From contig NZ_CP149994.1 in assembly GCF_051307055.1 (NCBI RefSeq), positions 3,162,001-3,226,000 of the forward strand: 64,000 bases of DNA, given 5' to 3'. Below the pieces are notes generated by a model, which worked only from the letters and a program-made list of their open reading frames with translations, had not been told where the DNA came from and did no database searches. A program made the translations under genes and the position numbers. This stretch comes from Dryocola sp051307055. Its GTDB lineage: Bacteria; Pseudomonadota; Gammaproteobacteria; Enterobacterales; Enterobacteriaceae. The stretch's first letter is position 1. Each line of letters begins with the position of its first letter. Positions 50,070-59,554 of this stretch are shown piece after piece.

Positions 50070-50972
50070 TTACTCGTCTGTGTAGCCGAGGCTACGCAGC
50101 GCACGCTCGTCGTCTGCCCAGCCGGATTTCACCTTCACCCAAAGCTCCAGGTGGATTTTGGCTTCGAACATCTCTTCCATATCTTTACGCGCTTCAATAC
50201 CGATGGTTTTGATTTTGGCGCCTTTATTGCCAATCACCATCTTCTTCTGGCCTTCACGCTCTACCAGAATCAGACCGTTGATATCGTAGCCGCCGCGCGC
50301 GTTGGTCACGAACTGTTCGATTTCTACCGTGACGGAGTACGGCAGTTCCGCCCCCAGGAAACGCATCAGTTTTTCACGGATGATTTCAGAGGCCATAAAG
50401 CGCTGCGAGCGGTCGGTGATGTAATCTTCCGGGAAGTGGTGGATCGCTTCCGGCAGGCGTTTACGCACGATGCTGGCGATAGTGTCCACGTTCATTCCGG
50501 TCTCAGCGGAGATCGGCACGATATCGAGGAAGTTCATCTGGCTGCCGAGGAACTGCAGGTGCGGCAGCAGGATGCTTTTATCCTGCACGTTATCAACTTT
50601 GTTGACCGCGAGAATAACCGGCGCCTTGCTGTCGCGCAGCTTGTTAAGCACCATTTCGTCGTCGGCTGTCCACTTAGTGCCTTCCACCACAAAGATAACC
50701 AGCTCAACGTCGCCAATGGAGCTGCTGGCCGCTTTGTTCATCAGGCGGTTGATGGCGCGCTTTTCTTCCATGTGCAGCCCTGGGGTATCAACATAAATTG
50801 CCTGATAAGCCCCTTCGGTATGGATGCCCATGATGCGGTGACGCGTGGTTTGCGCCTTACGCGAGGTAATGGAGATTTTTTGCCCAAGCAACTGGTTTAG
50901 CAGCGTGGATTTGCCGACGTTCGGGCGGCCTACGATTGCCACGAACCCGCAAAATGTTTGTTCTTCGCTCAT
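50070..50972 (-). CDS. era: GTPase Era
   Basis: 300-residue GTPase with C-terminal KH domain that binds the 3' end of 16S rRNA and guides 30S maturation. G1 GRPNVGKST near 15-23, G3 DTPGLH near 62-67, G4 NKVD near 124-127; KH motif VIGNKGAKIKTIG near 240-252. It overlaps rnc by 4 bp. Confidence 0.97.
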   Translation of the reverse strand: MSEEQTFCGFVAIVGRPNVGKSTLLNQLLGQKISITSRKAQTTRHRIMGIHTEGAYQAIYVDTPGLHMEEKRAINRLMNKAASSSIGDVELVIFVVEGTKWTADDEMVLNKLRDSKAPVILAVNKVDNVQDKSILLPHLQFLGSQMNFLDIVPISAETGMNVDTIASIVRKRLPEAIHHFPEDYITDRSQRFMASEIIREKLMRFLGAELPYSVTVEIEQFVTNARGGYDINGLILVEREGQKKMVIGNKGAKIKTIGIEARKDMEEMFEAKIHLELWVKVKSGWADDERALRSLGYTDE

Positions 50973-51649
50973 TCCAGCTCCAGCTTTTTAAGCGCCTGTT
51001 CAGCCGCAGCCTGTTCCGCCTTACGGCGGCTTGAACCTGTCCCTACGACCGGCTCAGGCAGGCCACTCACCTGACAGTGAATAGTAAATTCCTGATCGTG
51101 CGCTTCGCCGCGAACCTGCACCACCAGATAGGATGGCAGCGGTAAGTGGCGACCCTGCAGATACTCCTGCAAACGCGTTTTCGGATCTTTTTGTTTGTCG
51201 CCCGGACTGATTTCATCAAGGCGGGTTTGATACCAGGAGAGGATCAAACGCTCAACGTTCTGAATATCGCTGTCGAGAAATACGCCGCCGATTAAGGCTT
51301 CAACGGTATCGGCAAGAATAGATTCACGACGGAAACCGCCGCTTTTCAGCTCGCCCGGCCCAAGGCGCAGGCACTCGCCCAGATCAAATTCGCGAGCGAT
51401 TTCTGCCAGCGTATTGCCGCGAACAAGCGTCGCACGCATGCGGCTCATGTCACCTTCGTCAACGCGAGGGAAACGATGATAAAGCGCGTTGGCGATAACA
51501 TAGCTCAGAATGGAGTCGCCCAAAAATTCCAGCCGCTCGTTGTGTTTACTGCTGGCGCTGCGATGGGTTAAAGCCTGCTGCAACAGATCCTGATGTACAA
51601 AAGTGTAGCCCAGCTTACGCTGCAGCCTTGTGATTACGATGGGGTTCAT
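50969..51649 (-). CDS. rnc: Ribonuclease III
   Basis: 226-residue double-strand-specific endonuclease. Signature ERLEFLGDSIL near 38-48 with catalytic Glu/Asp, second acidic cluster ADTVEALIGGVFLD near 114-127, and C-terminal double-stranded RNA-binding domain (about 155-226). The leader upstream holds two hairpins that in E. coli are cut by the enzyme itself. Confidence 0.97.
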   Translation of the reverse strand: MNPIVITRLQRKLGYTFVHQDLLQQALTHRSASSKHNERLEFLGDSILSYVIANALYHRFPRVDEGDMSRMRATLVRGNTLAEIAREFDLGECLRLGPGELKSGGFRRESILADTVEALIGGVFLDSDIQNVERLILSWYQTRLDEISPGDKQKDPKTRLQEYLQGRHLPLPSYLVVQVRGEAHDQEFTIHCQVSGLPEPVVGTGSSRRKAEQAAAEQALKKLELE

Positions 51650-51680
51650 GCGATACCAATTAATGAATGCGTCAATTATT

Positions 51681-51752
51681 CAGCACACGGAACAGACCTG
51701 AACCAGGGAAGCCAACGCTGTTTCGTGTGCCGTGGCTCCTCAGCGAGGAGCC
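51681..51752 (-). promoter_or_regulatory. rnc leader hairpins, likely RNase III autoregulatory site
   Basis: Two adjacent stems in the 172-bp gap before rnc: the larger one pairs AGCACACGGAACAG (51682-51695) with CTGTTTCGTGTGC (51718-51730), the other is a perfect GGCTCCTC-AGC-GAGGAGCC (51734-51752). Neither is followed by a T-run. In E. coli RNase III cuts such a stem to destabilise its own mRNA; the role here is inferred by position. Confidence 0.65.
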
Positions 51753-51821
51753 AGCCTAAATACGGGGGGATATTCTATACACAACGACAGGGGATGTCGT
51801 TACCTGAATAGATTTAATTGA

Positions 51822-52796
51822 TCAATGAATTCCGCCAATACGATTTAAGCGAACGCCGGTTGGCCACTGACCTTCCTGCTTCTCAAAGCTCATCCAGATG
51901 GCGGTTGCTTTGCCGACCAGATTTTGCTCAGGAACGAAGCCCCAGTAGCGGCTGTCGGCGCTGTTGTCGCGGTTGTCGCCCATCATAAAATAATGGCCCG
52001 GCGGCACGATCCACGTTGCCAGCTGCTGGCCCTGCTGCTGGTAGTACATACCCAGCTGATCCTGCGCAATCGGCACGGTCAGAATGCGATGAGTAACCTC
52101 GCCCAGCGTCTCTTTACGCTCGCCCAGACGAATACCGCCCTCTTTGGTTTGGTTCTGCGGAACCTGGAAGAAACCGGAGCTTGCTTCGCTGCCGCTGTTA
52201 CGTGCGAAGGTCTGCACAAAATCGCTCGGCTCAACGTTGCTGTAGGTAATCGGCAGGGCGTTATCACAGGCCTGGCCGGAGCTGCAATTTGGCTGCACGG
52301 TCACTTCTTTCGCAACCGGATCGTAGCTTACGCGGTCGCCCGGTAAACCAACTGCGCGCTTAATATAATCAAGACGCGGATCCTGAGGATATTTAAAGAC
52401 TACAATATCACCGCGTTTTGGATGGCCCGTCTCAATTAACGTTTTCTGGTAAATAGGATCTTTAATACCGTAGGCAAATTTCTCGACCAGAATAAAATCG
52501 CCAATCAACAGCGTCGGCATCATCGATCCGGACGGGATCTGGAACGGTTCGTAAATAAACGAACGCACAATCAGCACGATAGCCAGGACCGGGAAGACGG
52601 ACGCGCCGGTTTCCAGCCAGCCGGGTTTCGGACCAACCTTTTTCAGCGTTTTCGCATCGAGCGTTTCACCAGCGGCAGCTTGCGCCGTCGCCTGTTTTTC
52701 ACGACGCTTTGGCGCAAAGATAAACTTATCGATACACCATAAAATGCCCGTCACCAGCGTGGCTATCACGAGGATCAAGGCGAACATATTCGCCAT
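51822..52796 (-). CDS. lepB: Signal peptidase I
   Basis: 324-residue inner-membrane protease that removes signal peptides. Two transmembrane segments (about 3-20 and 64-80), catalytic Ser91 in PSGSMMPTL and general base Lys146 in DYIKRAVGLPGD, and the box GDNRDNSADSRYWG near 273-286. It lies 14 bp after lepA on the same strand. Confidence 0.97.
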   Translation of the reverse strand: MANMFALILVIATLVTGILWCIDKFIFAPKRREKQATAQAAAGETLDAKTLKKVGPKPGWLETGASVFPVLAIVLIVRSFIYEPFQIPSGSMMPTLLIGDFILVEKFAYGIKDPIYQKTLIETGHPKRGDIVVFKYPQDPRLDYIKRAVGLPGDRVSYDPVAKEVTVQPNCSSGQACDNALPITYSNVEPSDFVQTFARNSGSEASSGFFQVPQNQTKEGGIRLGERKETLGEVTHRILTVPIAQDQLGMYYQQQGQQLATWIVPPGHYFMMGDNRDNSADSRYWGFVPEQNLVGKATAIWMSFEKQEGQWPTGVRLNRIGGIH

Positions 52797-52810
52797 GCCA
52801 ACTCCTTAGT

Positions 52811-54610
52811 TTATTTGCCGTCTTTACCGACGTGCAGAATGGCGAGGAACGCTTCCTGCGGCAGCTCGACGTTACCGACCTGCTTCATACGTTTCTTACC
52901 TTCTTTCTGTTTTTGCAGCAGCTTTTTCTTACGGCTTACGTCGCCGCCGTAACATTTTGCCAGAACGTTTTTACGCAGTTGCTTGACGGTAGAACGCGCG
53001 ATAATGTGCGCGCCGATTGCCGCCTGAATCGCAATATCAAACTGCTGACGTGGAATCAGCTCCTGCATTTTTTCCACCAGCTGACGGCCACGGAACTGTG
53101 AGTTGCCACGGTGGGTGATCAATGCCAGGGCGTCAACGCGCTCGCCGTTAATCAGCACATCTACGCGCACCATGTCTGAGGCCTGGAAGCGTTTGAAGTT
53201 GTAGTCCAGTGAAGCATAGCCACGGGAGGTGGACTTCAGGCGGTCGAAGAAGTCGAGTACCACTTCCGCCATTGGAATTTCATAGGTCAGCGCCACCTGG
53301 TTGCCATGGTAAACCATGTTGGTCTGCACGCCGCGCTTCTCGATGCACAGGGTGATGACGCTGCCCAGATATTCCTGCGGCATCAGCATATGGCATTCCG
53401 CGATCGGCTCACGCAGCTCTGCGATGTTATTCAGCGCTGGCAGCTTGGACGGGCTATCAACGTAAATCGTTTCGCCGCCGGTGGTTTCGACTTCGTAGAC
53501 TACCGTTGGTGCCGTGGTAATCAGATCGAGATCGTATTCACGCTCCAGGCGTTCCTGAATGATTTCCATGTGCAGCAGACCGAGGAAGCCGCAGCGGAAG
53601 CCGAAGCCCAGCGCCGTTGAGCTTTCCGGCTCATAGAACAAGGAGGCGTCGTTCAGGCTCAGTTTACCCAGCGCGTCACGGAAGTTTTCATAATCGTCAG
53701 AGCTGACCGGGAAGAGGCCGGCATAAACCTGAGGCTTCACTTTCTTAAAGCCCGGCAGCGCTTTTTCCGCCGGATTGCGGGACAGGGTCAGGGTATCGCC
53801 AACCGGCGCGCCCAGAATGTCTTTGATGGCGCAGACCAGCCAGCCTACTTCGCCGCAGCCCAGTACGTCGCGATCGACGCGTTTTGGCGTAAAGATGCCC
53901 AGACGGTCGGCGTTATACACCTGGCCGGTGCTCATCACCTTGATTTTATCGCCTTTTCTCATGGTGCCGTTTTTAATACGCACCAGCGAGACAACGCCAA
54001 GATAGTTATCGAACCAGGAGTCAATGATCAGCGCCTGCAGCGGCGCTTCCGGATCGCCTTCCGGCGGCGGAATGTCACGAACTAAACGCTCGAGGACTTC
54101 CGTCACACCAAGGCCGGTTTTTGCGGAACAGCGCACGGCATCGGTCGCATCTATGCCGACGATATCTTCAATTTCCTGCGCGGCACGGTCGGGATCGGCG
54201 GCCGGCAGGTCAATTTTGTTCAGTACCGGCACCACTTCCAGATCCATTTCCATCGCGGTGTAGCAGTTTGCCAGCGTCTGGGCTTCTACGCCCTGCCCGG
54301 CATCCACCACCAGCAGCGCGCCTTCGCAGGCGGCTAAAGAACGGGACACTTCGTAAGAGAAGTCGACGTGGCCTGGGGTATCGATGAAATTCAGATGATA
54401 AGTTTCGCCGTCGCTTGCTTTGTAATCGAGCGTTACGCTCTGCGCTTTGATGGTAATACCGCGTTCACGTTCCAGCTCCATGGAATCCAGCACCTGGGCT
54501 GCCATTTCGCGATCGGAGAGGCCGCCGCAAATCTGGATGATACGGTCAGACAGCGTCGATTTACCGTGGTCGATGTGGGCAATAATAGAAAAGTTACGTA
54601 TATTCTTCAT
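52811..54610 (-). CDS. lepA: Elongation factor 4 (LepA)
   Basis: 599-residue ribosomal GTPase. G1 AHIDHGKSTL near 11-20, DTPGHVDFSYEV near 77-88, NKIDLPAAD near 131-139, and the LepA-only C-terminal domain ending KQKEGKKRMKQVG region. Affects translation elongation or initiation under stress. First gene of the lepA-lepB-rnc-era-recO-pdxJ-acpS run. Confidence 0.97.
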   Translation of the reverse strand: MKNIRNFSIIAHIDHGKSTLSDRIIQICGGLSDREMAAQVLDSMELERERGITIKAQSVTLDYKASDGETYHLNFIDTPGHVDFSYEVSRSLAACEGALLVVDAGQGVEAQTLANCYTAMEMDLEVVPVLNKIDLPAADPDRAAQEIEDIVGIDATDAVRCSAKTGLGVTEVLERLVRDIPPPEGDPEAPLQALIIDSWFDNYLGVVSLVRIKNGTMRKGDKIKVMSTGQVYNADRLGIFTPKRVDRDVLGCGEVGWLVCAIKDILGAPVGDTLTLSRNPAEKALPGFKKVKPQVYAGLFPVSSDDYENFRDALGKLSLNDASLFYEPESSTALGFGFRCGFLGLLHMEIIQERLEREYDLDLITTAPTVVYEVETTGGETIYVDSPSKLPALNNIAELREPIAECHMLMPQEYLGSVITLCIEKRGVQTNMVYHGNQVALTYEIPMAEVVLDFFDRLKSTSRGYASLDYNFKRFQASDMVRVDVLINGERVDALALITHRGNSQFRGRQLVEKMQELIPRQQFDIAIQAAIGAHIIARSTVKQLRKNVLAKCYGGDVSRKKKLLQKQKEGKKRMKQVGNVELPQEAFLAILHVGKDGK

Positions 54611-54816
54611 AGTTAGAGGTTTTTATGCCTTACAAATGCCTGAGAGCTCGGCGCTTCGCGCTGTACGGAGCATGATGTCAATGGCTGTCTTCTGCCTGAA
54701 ACGCCGCATTCTACACTACAACGAGAAAGCGAGGAAACTGCTCATCCTGCAAGCTTAGCTGAGGGAAGAAAAGAGGCAGGACGGAAGTGAGGCATTGAAT
54801 AGCGGCCAGCAGAATT

Positions 54817-55296
54817 TTACCGGCCATCTACGGAGGTGATGGTCTCGACGCGCAGCGCATCCGGAGGCAGCGCAACGCTCAGAATAACGGGCTGCCACTC
54901 TGCACGATGGCTCAGCTTTGCCGAGACTCCACGGGCCAGAAGAAAGCCGCCCACGCCGCCCAGCACCGCGCCGCAAAACGCCGCGAGATCGGAGCCGAAT
55001 AATCCCTGAAATAGCGCCGCTATAGCAAAAAGGCCCGCCAGCGGAGACATATAAACCAGCAGCGCAGAGCCGATCAGGCTGCCTTCGGCAATGCCCAGCT
55101 CAACCTTCTGCCCTTCCACCAGCGGCTGTTCGCTTGCAACCGACAGAAGATGATGATTTTGCGGCCCAAGCTTGTTGAGCAACCTGCTGCCGCAGCCCGC
55201 GCGCGATGCACAGCTGTTGCAGGATGCTTTCACGTCGCAACGCAGCAGCGCCTCGCCCTTTTCCCAGGAGACAACGGTAGCCCATTCTTTAATCAT
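54817..55296 (-). CDS. rseC: SoxR-reducing / sigma-E modulator RseC
   Basis: 159-residue inner-membrane protein. A Cys-rich cytoplasmic N terminus (CDVKASCNSCASRAGCGS, about 20-37) and two adjacent transmembrane helices (about 75-94 and 99-121). It helps reduce SoxR and modestly affects sigma-E. Overlaps rseB by 4 bp. Confidence 0.94.
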   Translation of the reverse strand: MIKEWATVVSWEKGEALLRCDVKASCNSCASRAGCGSRLLNKLGPQNHHLLSVASEQPLVEGQKVELGIAEGSLIGSALLVYMSPLAGLFAIAALFQGLFGSDLAAFCGAVLGGVGGFLLARGVSAKLSHRAEWQPVILSVALPPDALRVETITSVDGR

Positions 55297-56249
55297 GGCG
55301 CAGTCCTGAATTTGATGCTGTCCGCAATACGTTTAGCCGTTTGCGGCGGCAGCTCACCCACGATGGTAATTTCTGTTTTATCACGCACGACGGAGCTGAC
55401 GGTGCGACGCCCGGTGCGCAGTAGCTGATCGCCACTGACGTTACCCGCGCGGCTGATGTTTACAGAAAAGCTAAACAGACCGTCTGAATAAAGGCGCGAT
55501 TCAATGGGGACATCGACGGTGGGTAAAGGCCGGCGGCCGCTGGAAACCTCGCTGAAACCTTGCGGCAGCCAGGTTGGCGCCCAGGCAAAGTTTGGTTTTT
55601 CCCCAGCCGGCACGGAGAGTAGCGGCGGCAGGCTCGCTTTGGCCAGATTCTGCATCATTCCGCTAACCTGCTCATTCACCGCAAATGAAATCACGCGGAA
55701 CTGCTCCAGGGTTTCACCGTCCCTGTCGAGTAAATCGACGCGTAGCGGCAGCTTAGTCTCGGCGTCCATCCAGACGATATAACTGTAGCGCGTGCCGTCA
55801 CGGGCAACGACGCGGATGACTTCACAAAGCCGGTCGGCAATACGCGTGCGGCCGACGGAGATAAAGTCATAATAGGGCGTCAGACGTTTGAAATCGGTAT
55901 AGACGATAGACGGCAGGGAATCGACGATATAATCCCCGTTCAGCGTGAACGGTTCCAGCCCAGGCTCGAAGTAGCTGATTTCGCTACCGCGCTGGACAAC
56001 TTCCCGACGAGGGCCGTCCATTTGAAGTAATTGTGCGAGCGGTCGGTTATCCAGCCGTGCATGACGATAGCGTAAGGACTCTATCCCCTGCTTGTTGATG
56101 CTGATAAACGCCAACTCATAATTGAGTGACTGACTCGCCTGGTTCATCTGCTGCAACAGCGCCCCGGACGAAACGGTGTCCGCCGAGGCGCTGGAGGTGA
56201 ACAACAGGCTGCCTGCCACCAGAGACAGAGCACACCAAAGTTGCTTCAT
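55293..56249 (-). CDS. rseB: Sigma-E regulator RseB
   Basis: 318-residue periplasmic protein with a signal peptide (about 1-23, ending ASA). It binds RseA and protects it from DegS until lipopolysaccharide or misfolded proteins displace it. The N-terminal LolA-like domain and C-terminal domain (FSEVSSGRRPLP region) cover the usual length. It overlaps rseA by 1 bp. Confidence 0.96.
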   Translation of the reverse strand: MKQLWCALSLVAGSLLFTSSASADTVSSGALLQQMNQASQSLNYELAFISINKQGIESLRYRHARLDNRPLAQLLQMDGPRREVVQRGSEISYFEPGLEPFTLNGDYIVDSLPSIVYTDFKRLTPYYDFISVGRTRIADRLCEVIRVVARDGTRYSYIVWMDAETKLPLRVDLLDRDGETLEQFRVISFAVNEQVSGMMQNLAKASLPPLLSVPAGEKPNFAWAPTWLPQGFSEVSSGRRPLPTVDVPIESRLYSDGLFSFSVNISRAGNVSGDQLLRTGRRTVSSVVRDKTEITIVGELPPQTAKRIADSIKFRTAP

Positions 56250-56896
56250 TACTGCGATTGCGTTCCTAAAGTTTGGTTTCCTGGCACTTGCACAGCAGCC
56301 TGCTGGGTTTGCGCCTGTTCAAACTGGAGTTGCTCGGCGTGTAAACGACGCTGCAATTCATAATCCTGCAGCATAGCGTTGATACGACGACGCTGTTCCT
56401 GTACCTGCTGCTGACCCGTGCTGGCAGTACTGTCAGACGGTACGCCTAAGCTTACCGGGCTGGCTTTGCCCATCATTGGCAGCGTATTAAATACCGGTGT
56501 TTCCGGCTGCGCAGGACTATCTGACTGGCCGTTATAGTGCTGTACCCCAACGATAACCGCAAGCGATACGCATGCGGCCACCCCCACCTGGGTAAGCTGG
56601 CTGGCCCACGGACGCACCTTCTGCCAGAACGGCATTTTCTGCCACTGCTGCGGCTGAGGCTGTTGTTCCGGTATCAGTGGCGTGACCTGACGCGCCGGTT
56701 CATTTTCGATTGCAGCCATAACGTTAGCCGCAATATCGAAATGAAGAATTTCACTGGTATCTCCGCGCATGGTATCGCGGATCAGGTGGTAGCTCTCCCA
56801 GCTTTGCTGCAAATTTTTGTCTTTCGACAATCTGTTCAGCAGCTCGCTACCCAGAGTTTCTCCATCCATTAAAGCGGAAAGCTGTTCTTTCTGCAT
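56249..56896 (-). CDS. rseA: Anti-sigma-E factor RseA
   Basis: 215-residue single-pass inner-membrane protein: cytoplasmic sigma-binding domain (MQKEQLSALMDGETL start), transmembrane helix near 101-118 (LTQVGVAACVSLAVIVGV) and a Gln-rich periplasmic domain. It is degraded by DegS and RseP under envelope stress. ATG 56896 is chosen by homology; the in-frame upstream part overlaps rpoE and is not used. Confidence 0.96.
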   Translation of the reverse strand: MQKEQLSALMDGETLGSELLNRLSKDKNLQQSWESYHLIRDTMRGDTSEILHFDIAANVMAAIENEPARQVTPLIPEQQPQPQQWQKMPFWQKVRPWASQLTQVGVAACVSLAVIVGVQHYNGQSDSPAQPETPVFNTLPMMGKASPVSLGVPSDSTASTGQQQVQEQRRRINAMLQDYELQRRLHAEQLQFEQAQTQQAAVQVPGNQTLGTQSQ

Positions 56897-56927
56897 ACCT
56901 AAATACCCTTCCAGTAACCCGCTATCG

Positions 56928-57503
56928 TCAACGCCTGATAAGCGGTTGAACTTTATTATCAATAGCTTCCCGCGCGCGGAAAATACGCGATCGCACTGTG
57001 CCGACCGGGCAGTCCATGATGACGGCTATTTCTTCATAGCTCAAACCATCCAACTCCCGCAGCGTAATGGCCATGCGTAAATCTTCGGGGAGCGACTCAA
57101 TAGTACGGAAAACTATTTGTCTCAATTCTTCAGACAACATTAAGTTCTCAGGGTTCGAAATTTCTTTCAGCGCGCTGCCGCTTTCGAAGTTTTCAGCCTC
57201 TATTGCATCCACATCGCTGGACGGTGGACGCCTGCCCTGAGCAACCAGATAATTTTTCGCCGTGTTGACCGCAATGCGGTACAACCACGTATAAAACGCG
57301 CTATCGCCACGGAAAGAATCCAGCGCGCGATAAGCTTTAATAAATGATTCCTGTACCACATCCGGGACGTCCCCGGACGGGACATAACGGGAAACCAGAC
57401 TCGCCACCTTATGCTGATAACGAATTACCAGTAGATTGAAGGACTTCTGATCTCCTTTTTGGACCCGTTCGACAAGGACCTGATCCGTTAACTGCTCGCT
57501 CAT
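56928..57503 (-). CDS. rpoE: RNA polymerase sigma-E factor
   Basis: 191-residue ECF sigma factor, nearly identical to E. coli RpoE. Region 2 (YVPSGDVPDVVQESFIKAYR, then FYTWLYRIAVNTAKNY) and region 4 (LRELDGLSYEEIAVIMDCPV) are complete. It transcribes envelope-stress genes and its own operon, for which a perfect promoter lies upstream. Start ATG 57503 (MSEQLTDQVLVE); the longer frame to 57554 is not conserved. Confidence 0.97.
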   Translation of the reverse strand: MSEQLTDQVLVERVQKGDQKSFNLLVIRYQHKVASLVSRYVPSGDVPDVVQESFIKAYRALDSFRGDSAFYTWLYRIAVNTAKNYLVAQGRRPPSSDVDAIEAENFESGSALKEISNPENLMLSEELRQIVFRTIESLPEDLRMAITLRELDGLSYEEIAVIMDCPVGTVRSRIFRAREAIDNKVQPLIRR

Positions 57504-57584
57504 CCGAGGTAATGTCTCCCCAAACCTAATTTCCACGCGTAATCGAAAAACCACCCGAACTCTGTAATATGAGCAAGCTCAGGG

Positions 57585-57612
57585 TTTGAGTGCCCGAATG
57601 GAGCAAAGTTCC
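57585..57612 (-). promoter_or_regulatory. Sigma-E promoter of rpoE (autoregulation)
   Basis: On the minus strand GGAACTT (57606-57612), 16 bp, then TCAAA (57585-57589), a textbook sigma-E promoter, placed about 75 bp before the rpoE start. It gives positive autoregulation. Confidence 0.88.
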
Positions 57613-57856
57613 GTTACGCCTTTGTTTTTCTGTTCTGTTTCGCGAATTATCTTTTGTTGATTATAAGTTCGGCTACGCAAAACGGTTACGCCCTGTTTTT
57701 ATGAAAAACCACCCACAGAGCACTACGCAGAGTATCGCACGAAAGGCGATTTTTCATCAGTAAATCTGTAACTAACGCTCGCTTTCGCACAAATTTTACA
57801 TTATCTGACGCCTTGCGCTTAACGACATCTAAAAAGCCTCCGATGTTTAGTTCATA

Positions 57857-57883
57857 CAACACGCCTGGAAAAAAAGCGTGTTG
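57857..57883. promoter_or_regulatory. Inverted repeat in the nadB leader
   Basis: CAACACGC (57857-57864) and GCGTGTTG (57876-57883), perfect 8-bp arms, about 55 bp before the nadB start. The 434-bp rpoE-nadB gap otherwise holds the rpoE promoter and AT-rich sequence. Confidence 0.45.
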
Positions 57884-57917
57884 CAGTCCACATCGGATGC
57901 TATGCTGGCGCAACCCT

Positions 57918-57935
57918 TGTTTAGTAAATTAAACA
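57918..57935. promoter_or_regulatory. NadR box for nadB
   Basis: TGTTTAGTAAATTAAACA, a perfect TGTTTA-N6-TAAACA palindrome directly before the nadB start, the site of the NAD-sensing repressor NadR. Confidence 0.85.
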
Positions 57936-57937
57936 TC

Positions 57938-59554
57938 ATGAACACTGATTCCGAACTTGCCTGTGATGTACTGATCGTCGGCAGCGGCGCTGCCGGTCTC
58001 TCCCTTGCTTTGCGACTCGCCCAAAGCTGCAAAGTGATTGTTCTGAGTAAGGGCCCGGTTAACGAAGGCTCAACCTTTTATGCTCAGGGCGGTATCGCAG
58101 CGGTGTTCGATGAAACCGACAGCATCGACTCGCATGTGGAAGATACGCTTATTGCAGGCGCAGGAATTTGTGAGCGCGATGCGGTGGAATTCGTCGCAAG
58201 CAACGCGCGCCACTGCGTGCAGTGGCTTATCGATCAGGGCGTGCTGTTCGATACAGAGATTCAGGCGAATGGATCGGAAAGCTATCATCTGACCCGGGAA
58301 GGCGGCCACAGCCACCGTCGCATCCTGCATGCGGCAGATGCAACCGGTAAAGAAGTGGAAACCACGCTGGTCGGTAAGGCGCTGAACCATCCGAACATCC
58401 GCATCATTGAGCGCAGCAACGCGGTCGACCTGATTGTTTCTGACAAGATTGGCCTGCCGGGAACCCGCCGCGTTGTGGGCGCATGGGTCTGGAATCGCAA
58501 TCGCGAGAAGGTGGAAACCTGCCGCGCGAAGGCCGTTGTGTTGGCCACCGGCGGCGCTTCAAAAGTTTATCAATATACCACTAACCCGGATATTTCCTCC
58601 GGCGACGGTATCGCTATGGCCTGGCGCGCGGGCTGCCGCGTGGCGAATCTGGAGTTTAACCAGTTCCACCCGACCGCCCTTTTCCATCCGCAGGCGCGTA
58701 ATTTCTTACTGACGGAAGCGCTGCGCGGCGAAGGCGCTTATCTTAAGCGTCCTGACGGCACGCGTTTTATGCCCGATTTTGACGAGCGCGGCGAACTCGC
58801 CCCACGCGATATCGTCGCCCGCGCTATCGACCACGAGATGAAACGCCTCGGTGCGGATTGCATGTACCTTGATATCAGCCACAAGCCGGAAGCGTTCGTC
58901 CGCCACCACTTCCCGACCATCCATGAAAAGCTGCTGGGGCTGGGCATTGATTTGACCAAAGAACCTGTGCCCGTTGTCCCAGCTGCGCATTATACCTGCG
59001 GCGGCGTGATGATTGACGAGCATGGCCGCACGGACGTTGACGGTCTTTATGCCATCGGCGAAGTAACCTACACCGGCCTGCATGGCGCCAACCGCATGGC
59101 TTCGAACTCGCTGCTGGAATGCCTGGTTTACGGCTGGTCTGCTGCGGAAGATATTATCAAGCGCATACCGTTCGCCCGCGAAACGAAATCCCTGCCGGAC
59201 TGGGATGACAGCCGGGTAGACAACCCGGACGAGCAGGTTGTTATTCAACATAACTGGCACGAGCTGCGGTTATTTATGTGGGATTACGTGGGAATTGTGC
59301 GTACCACGCGCCGCCTGGAGCGCGCTTTACGCCGCATCACCATGCTGCAACAGGAAATCGATGAGTATTACGCGCACTTCCGCGTTTCCAACAACCTGCT
59401 GGAACTGCGAAATCTTGTGCAGGTGGCGGAACTGATTGTGCGCTGCGCCATGATGCGTAAGGAAAGCCGCGGATTGCACTACACGCTCGACTACCCGGAT
59501 CTTGCAGAGCCATCTGGGCCGAGCATCCTTTCCCCGCTTTACATAAACAAATAG
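57938..59554 (+). CDS. nadB: L-aspartate oxidase
   Basis: 538-residue flavoenzyme, first step of NAD synthesis, oxidising aspartate to iminoaspartate. FAD-binding GSGAAGLSLALRLA near 16-29, flavin loop STFYAQGGIAAVF near 45-57 and the catalytic region HPTALFHPQARNFLLTEALR near 245-264. ATG 57938 is chosen by homology over 57878; the NadR box then sits right before it. It converges on trmN6 with a 16-bp overlap. Confidence 0.96.
   Translation: MNTDSELACDVLIVGSGAAGLSLALRLAQSCKVIVLSKGPVNEGSTFYAQGGIAAVFDETDSIDSHVEDTLIAGAGICERDAVEFVASNARHCVQWLIDQGVLFDTEIQANGSESYHLTREGGHSHRRILHAADATGKEVETTLVGKALNHPNIRIIERSNAVDLIVSDKIGLPGTRRVVGAWVWNRNREKVETCRAKAVVLATGGASKVYQYTTNPDISSGDGIAMAWRAGCRVANLEFNQFHPTALFHPQARNFLLTEALRGEGAYLKRPDGTRFMPDFDERGELAPRDIVARAIDHEMKRLGADCMYLDISHKPEAFVRHHFPTIHEKLLGLGIDLTKEPVPVVPAAHYTCGGVMIDEHGRTDVDGLYAIGEVTYTGLHGANRMASNSLLECLVYGWSAAEDIIKRIPFARETKSLPDWDDSRVDNPDEQVVIQHNWHELRLFMWDYVGIVRTTRRLERALRRITMLQQEIDEYYAHFRVSNNLLELRNLVQVAELIVRCAMMRKESRGLHYTLDYPDLAEPSGPSILSPLYINK

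Noticed and set aside
57500..57613. Short leader frame ending in ATGA over the rpoE start, resembling rseD
   Set aside because: The frame is open and protein-like near its end (HITEFGWFFDYAWKLGLG), and its stop overlaps the rpoE start as in a coupled leader, but no acceptable start codon is found in frame, and the sigma-E promoter lies inside it. Not strong enough to annotate.
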